Below are positions 5,289 to 8,076 of a stretch of 8,076 nucleotides of DNA, in pieces. The stretch spans positions 1 to 8,076 of the forward strand of contig CALBTQ010000756.1 of the NCBI GenBank assembly GCA_937967875.1, read 5' to 3'. How positions within the stretch are numbered: the first letter of the stretch is position 1; the number at the start of each line of letters is the position of its first letter. This stretch comes from an uncultured Pseudomonadota bacterium (GTDB taxonomy: Bacteria > Lernaellota > Lernaellaia > Lernaellales > Lernaellaceae). Made by a program: the position numbers and the translations under genes. The notes under the pieces are model-generated. The model made no database searches. It was not told the DNA's origin and saw nothing but the letters and a program-made list of their open reading frames with translations.

Positions 5289-8076
5289 TCAGTGTACGTG
5301 AGCCACTGTGCCATACGCACCGATCATCTGAGTTTCATATATTTGCGCCGCTTCGAGGCCGCCTGTGCCGTCGGCCAACACAATATAGACGGACTGTTCG
5401 CCGTAACCATCCACGCTGGTGAAAACGAGATCGTCGACGCCGTCGCGGTTCATATCGAAAGCGCGCAAACCGTAGCCGACGCCGCTGCTGGCCACGTATG
5501 GCGTGGCCGCGCCGAAGGTCCCGTTCCCCTGACCCGGGAAGACGGCCGCAGCCCCGCCGTCGACATAGAACACGGCCAGATCGAGATGGGAGTCGCCGGT
5601 GAATTCACCGACTGCCGCTTCATTAAGACCGTAGTCGGATGTTACTTGAGAGGCGGCGGCAAATGTGCCGTTGCCGTTGCCATGCAAGAAGTAGAACGCG
5701 CTGTCATCCAAACCGGTAACGACGGCGTCCAGGTTCCCGTCTTCGTCGAAATCACCGACGGCGACGCCGTACAAATCGGTCGCGCCGGTGGCGATCGTCG
5801 TGGCGGCGGCGAAAGATCCGTCGCCGTTGTTGATAAAGACAACCAGCGTCCCGGCTTCGGAATACGTCGCCAGCAAGTCGAGGTGGCCATCACCATTGAG
5901 GTCGCCAGCGGCGATTTGAGTGTTGAGGACCGCGCCTCCGGCCAGCATCGTCGCCGATGTAAATGTCCGATCGCCATTGGCGAAAATGACGCCGATATCG
6001 TTGCCGCTGACAAACGCCAGATCGGGATAGGCGTCGGCGTTCAATAGAACGGAAAGCAACGAACCGGTTTCCGCGTTTTGGGTGATCGCCTCGCCCGGCA
6101 CATAACGAGAGCCTTCCCGCCAGAAGGGGCGCAGATTGTCGGTTTTGTCGTTGTCGCGCAATACGAACGCATCGAGATCGCCGTCGCCGTCGTAATCGCC
6201 AAGCACCGTATCCGAAGCGCGATATTTCACTCCTTTGGCTTTTTTCGATCCTTCCGGTCGATACACCTGGATCACATTGAATTTGCCGTTGCCCCTGTTG
6301 AAGAAGGCCTTGAGGTAATTGACGTCCAGGGAGCTAAAGAGAAGATCTTCGCGGCCGTCGTTGTCCAGATCCCCATGGTAATAGGAGGGCTGGTATATTT
6401 GGTCGGGATACGGCTGGACCGCCATGGGATAACTCATGCTTCCTTGACCGTCGCCAAAGGCCATGAGAGTGCAATAATCCGAGTAAAACAGTTCTTCATC
6501 TTCATTAAAGATGATGTCGCCGAATCCGTCACCGTTGAAATCGGCGGCTTTGAAGGCTTCGATCTGGTCGGAATATTGATCGAGAATGGTCGTCGGCTGC
6601 CAGAAGGGGAACAGCCCGCTGTCGTCGACGGCCAGCAAGCCCGCGGGTACGTGGCCGATCAGCAAATCCTTTCTGCCGTCGCCGTCCATGTCGACGTACT
6701 CCACTGGATCGGGCACCTTATCGATAACCGGGCAATACATCCCGGCCTGGGTAAGCGCATTCGCGCCGTCGCCATGCATGATATACAAATTTCCGGAGGT
6801 CACGCCGACGGCGCAATCCAAATGGCCGTCGCCATTGAAATCATCGATGGCCATGTCGGTTACGCGATAGGACGTGGCGTAGAACGTCTGTGTTCCGAAC
6901 GTGCCGTCGCCGTTGCTGTTGATGCGGGAAAAACCGTAATTCGAATAGAGAAGCGAGCCATAGATGAACAGATCGTCGTAACCGTCTTCATCGATATCGC
7001 CCGCAACCAGGTTGTAGCCGTAGGTAGTCAATGCATTGGAAATCGGCGAACCGAATGTGCCGTCGCCGTTGCCGAGCATGACTTCCACCGTGGACTCATC
7101 GGTGGAGAACAAGAGAATCGCCAGATCCAGGTAGGCGTCGGCATTGAAGTGTCCGGCGGCGAAAGATTTTGCCGTATTGCCGAAGGTGGCGATAATGTCG
7201 GAAGTGAACGTCCGATCACCGTTGTTCAGAAACCGGTAGATCTGCCCGAAATCCCCATCGCCGACGATTACTTCCGGATACCCGTCGTCGTTGAAATCGG
7301 CAATGAGGGGCGTGCTGGCTGGATCGGTGTATTCGTCCACCATCAATTTCTCGCCGGTCTCCAGATTGCCGTCGACGTTGCCCGGCCAGACCATCAACCC
7401 ATCACCGTCCGCCCCGATTACGAAGTCGGGATATGGATCGATATCGTCATCCATGGCGCTATCGCCGGCCGTGTCGTCATCCTCGTCGCAATCAAAGGTG
7501 AACGTGTTGCCGTACCACACGTAACCATAGTATTCATCCGCATCGGGGAAGGAATACAACTCGTTCCAGGTGTCGCCGCCGTCGCAGGAATAATGCGCTT
7601 TCAAGGTGGCGTTGCCAGAATAATCGATCGAGCCCGCGTTCCAGAACGTCAAGGTGTACGGACCGTTATCGGCCGTTCCCAGCACCGGCGAGATCATCCA
7701 TTCATCTTGCGCCACTGAGGAATTGTAATTGATGTATGCGCAATCGTTTCCCGAAGTGGAATAATATGCGTTGGAGTATTGCCAGGTATAACCGGCAACG
7801 TTGACAAGATAATTCCAGTCGCTCGGCAGCTCACCGGTGAATTTTTCATGCAAAATGACCGTGCGCTTGGCGTCGGTGGTCACCAATACATCATCCAACA
7901 GATGGACATCCCCATCCATGCCGACATATTGGAAGGCGACTTTTACATCATCGTTGATAGTCGTATCGTCGTCACCGGTATCGTCGTCGGCCGTGTCGTC
8001 ATCGGTTGTGTCGTCGTCGGACGTGTCGTCGTCGGTCGTGTCGTCGTCGGTCGTATCGTCGTCGGTCGTATCGTCG
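5289..8076 (-). CDS. Secreted-type jelly-roll plus FG-GAP/VCBS beta-propeller protein, 5' end outside window
   Basis: The reading frame is open to the window edge, so 928 residues are visible and the start is missing. The ATG at 7919 is only an internal Met: the frame continues upstream through a jelly-roll end and an Asp-Thr repeat. Numbered from that Met, residues 1-13 close a choice-of-anchor-J-like (cleaved-adhesin/MAM-type) domain ending in LLDDVLV. Residues 22-143 look like the first part of a second copy (EKFTGELPSDW, then WMISPVL, then SCDGGDTWNELYSF). An acidic stretch (145-160) leads into 14 FG-GAP/VCBS-like units about 50 residues apart, with motifs such as DFNDDGYPEVIVG (208) and DLNGDGHLDLLAT (673). 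In this family the DxDxDG loops usually bind calcium and the repeats fold as propeller blades. The protein stops soon after the last blade (TVAHVH), with no anchor, Cys-rich module or poly-Asp tail, unlike its two downstream neighbours. It is probably extracellular; ligand unknown. The gene ends 30 bp before the next start. Confidence 0.93.
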   Translation of the reverse strand, partial: DDTTDDDTTDDDTTDDDTSDDDTTDDDTADDDTGDDDTTINDDVKVAFQYVGMDGDVHLLDDVLVTTDAKRTVILHEKFTGELPSDWNYLVNVAGYTWQYSNAYYSTSGNDCAYINYNSSVAQDEWMISPVLGTADNGPYTLTFWNAGSIDYSGNATLKAHYSCDGGDTWNELYSFPDADEYYGYVWYGNTFTFDCDEDDDTAGDSAMDDDIDPYPDFVIGADGDGLMVWPGNVDGNLETGEKLMVDEYTDPASTPLIADFNDDGYPEVIVGDGDFGQIYRFLNNGDRTFTSDIIATFGNTAKSFAAGHFNADAYLDLAILLFSTDESTVEVMLGNGDGTFGSPISNALTTYGYNLVAGDIDEDGYDDLFIYGSLLYSNYGFSRINSNGDGTFGTQTFYATSYRVTDMAIDDFNGDGHLDCAVGVTSGNLYIMHGDGANALTQAGMYCPVIDKVPDPVEYVDMDGDGRKDLLIGHVPAGLLAVDDSGLFPFWQPTTILDQYSDQIEAFKAADFNGDGFGDIIFNEDEELFYSDYCTLMAFGDGQGSMSYPMAVQPYPDQIYQPSYYHGDLDNDGREDLLFSSLDVNYLKAFFNRGNGKFNVIQVYRPEGSKKAKGVKYRASDTVLGDYDGDGDLDAFVLRDNDKTDNLRPFWREGSRYVPGEAITQNAETGSLLSVLLNADAYPDLAFVSGNDIGVIFANGDRTFTSATMLAGGAVLNTQIAAGDLNGDGHLDLLATYSEAGTLVVFINNGDGSFAAATTIATGATDLYGVAVGDFDEDGNLDAVVTGLDDSAFYFLHGNGNGTFAAASQVTSDYGLNEAAVGEFTGDSHLDLAVFYVDGGAAAVFPGQGNGTFGAATPYVASSGVGYGLRAFDMNRDGVDDLVFTSVDGYGEQSVYIVLADGTGGLEAAQIYETQMIGAYGTVAHVH
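5292..7445 (-). other. Domain region: 14 FG-GAP/VCBS-like repeats
   Basis: Motif positions numbered from the Met at 7919: 159, 208, 257, 308, 360, 410, 460, 517, 575, 625, 673, 723, 772 and 822. Spacing is 48-58 residues. Most have a D-x-[DN]-x-DG calcium-type loop followed by a hydrophobic strand. The first (DIDPYPDFVIG) lacks the full loop, those at 257 and 625 read NADAY, and that at 772 reads TGDSH. Fourteen units would fit two seven-bladed propellers, which is inference. Confidence 0.85.
7491..7859 (-). other. Domain region: partial choice-of-anchor-J-like jelly-roll
   Basis: Begins VILHEKFTGELPSDW and has WMISPVL and SCDGGDTWNELYSF, the order expected in the choice-of-anchor J/cleaved-adhesin family. 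The usual closing strands (F-x-Y-x-G ... DDV-x-V) are not found before an acidic stretch leads into the FG-GAP repeats. A closing segment of that kind does occur just upstream, at 7881-7958. The family assignment rests on pattern recognition only. Confidence 0.6.
7965..8076 (-). repeat. 15-bp tandem repeat encoding Asp-Asp-Asp-Thr-Thr units, running off the window
   Basis: Seven full 15-bp copies and a partial one are visible. On the plus strand the unit is gtcgtcgtcggtcgt with small changes (copies begin at 7965, 7980, 7995, 8010, 8025, 8040 and 8055). Each encodes TTDDD-type pentapeptides, with TG, TA and ST variants. Copies at 8025 and 8040 are identical, and the one at 8055 differs by one base, suggesting recent expansion. 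The array continues beyond the edge, so total length is unknown. Confidence 0.9.

Noticed and set aside
6078..7718. Plus-strand open frame of 546 codons opposite the FG-GAP region
   Set aside because: Its length follows from the biased, repeated codons of the FG-GAP units. The product has no signal peptide or recognisable motif.
5289..7919. Start of the FG-GAP gene at the ATG at 7919
   Set aside because: The frame stays open upstream and encodes a sensible jelly-roll end and Asp-Thr repeat; no ribosome site precedes 7919 and the Met is followed by a domain interior, not a signal peptide.
7965..8076. CRISPR-like array
   Set aside because: The 15-bp units are directly joined without spacers and lie in frame within a coding region.

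Overview
The window holds three large protein-coding genes, all on the minus strand, filling nearly all of it. Reading with transcription (right to left) they are: a 5'-truncated gene for a jelly-roll plus FG-GAP/VCBS propeller protein (8076-5289), a 1108-residue secreted repeat protein with a Cys-rich tail (5258-1932), and a 603-residue secreted SBBP-type propeller protein (1870-59). The gaps are only 30 and 61 bp, each with a purine-rich ribosome binding site, so the three probably form one operon or its distal part. No RNA gene, mobile element or CRISPR array is visible, and no stretch over 300 bases lacks a gene.

The organism is a bacterium. Sec signal peptides, GGAGG-type ribosome binding sites, long extracellular beta-propeller proteins, Cys-rich modules and Asp-Thr-Pro linkers suggest a deltaproteobacteria-like lineage (Myxococcota, Bradymonadota, Lernaellota or relatives). 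This is an impression from protein style; there is no marker gene in the window.

The proteins share an architecture. Two have a signal peptide (the start of the third lies outside the window). All contain long series of beta-propeller repeats: 14 FG-GAP-like, about 14 'YLvaW...R...dG' and 8 SBBP-like. All carry low-complexity acidic tracts encoded by GAT/GAC trinucleotide repeats. Two end in a Cys-rich module, then a poly-Asp tract, then a very short Gly/Cys tail (GCGC or GSGGCF) with no transmembrane helix. The Cys-rich module just before the Asp tract is homologous between these two proteins. The middle protein also has two tandem units with the cysteine spacing of the ADAM disintegrin loop.

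The likely picture is a co-expressed set of exported, calcium-binding or adhesive surface proteins. The most notable points are the shared Asp-tract plus Gly/Cys terminus (a candidate uncharacterised surface sorting or anchoring signal), the disintegrin-like repeats, and the expandable in-frame Asp repeats. No enzyme active site was recognised and the biological role is unknown.
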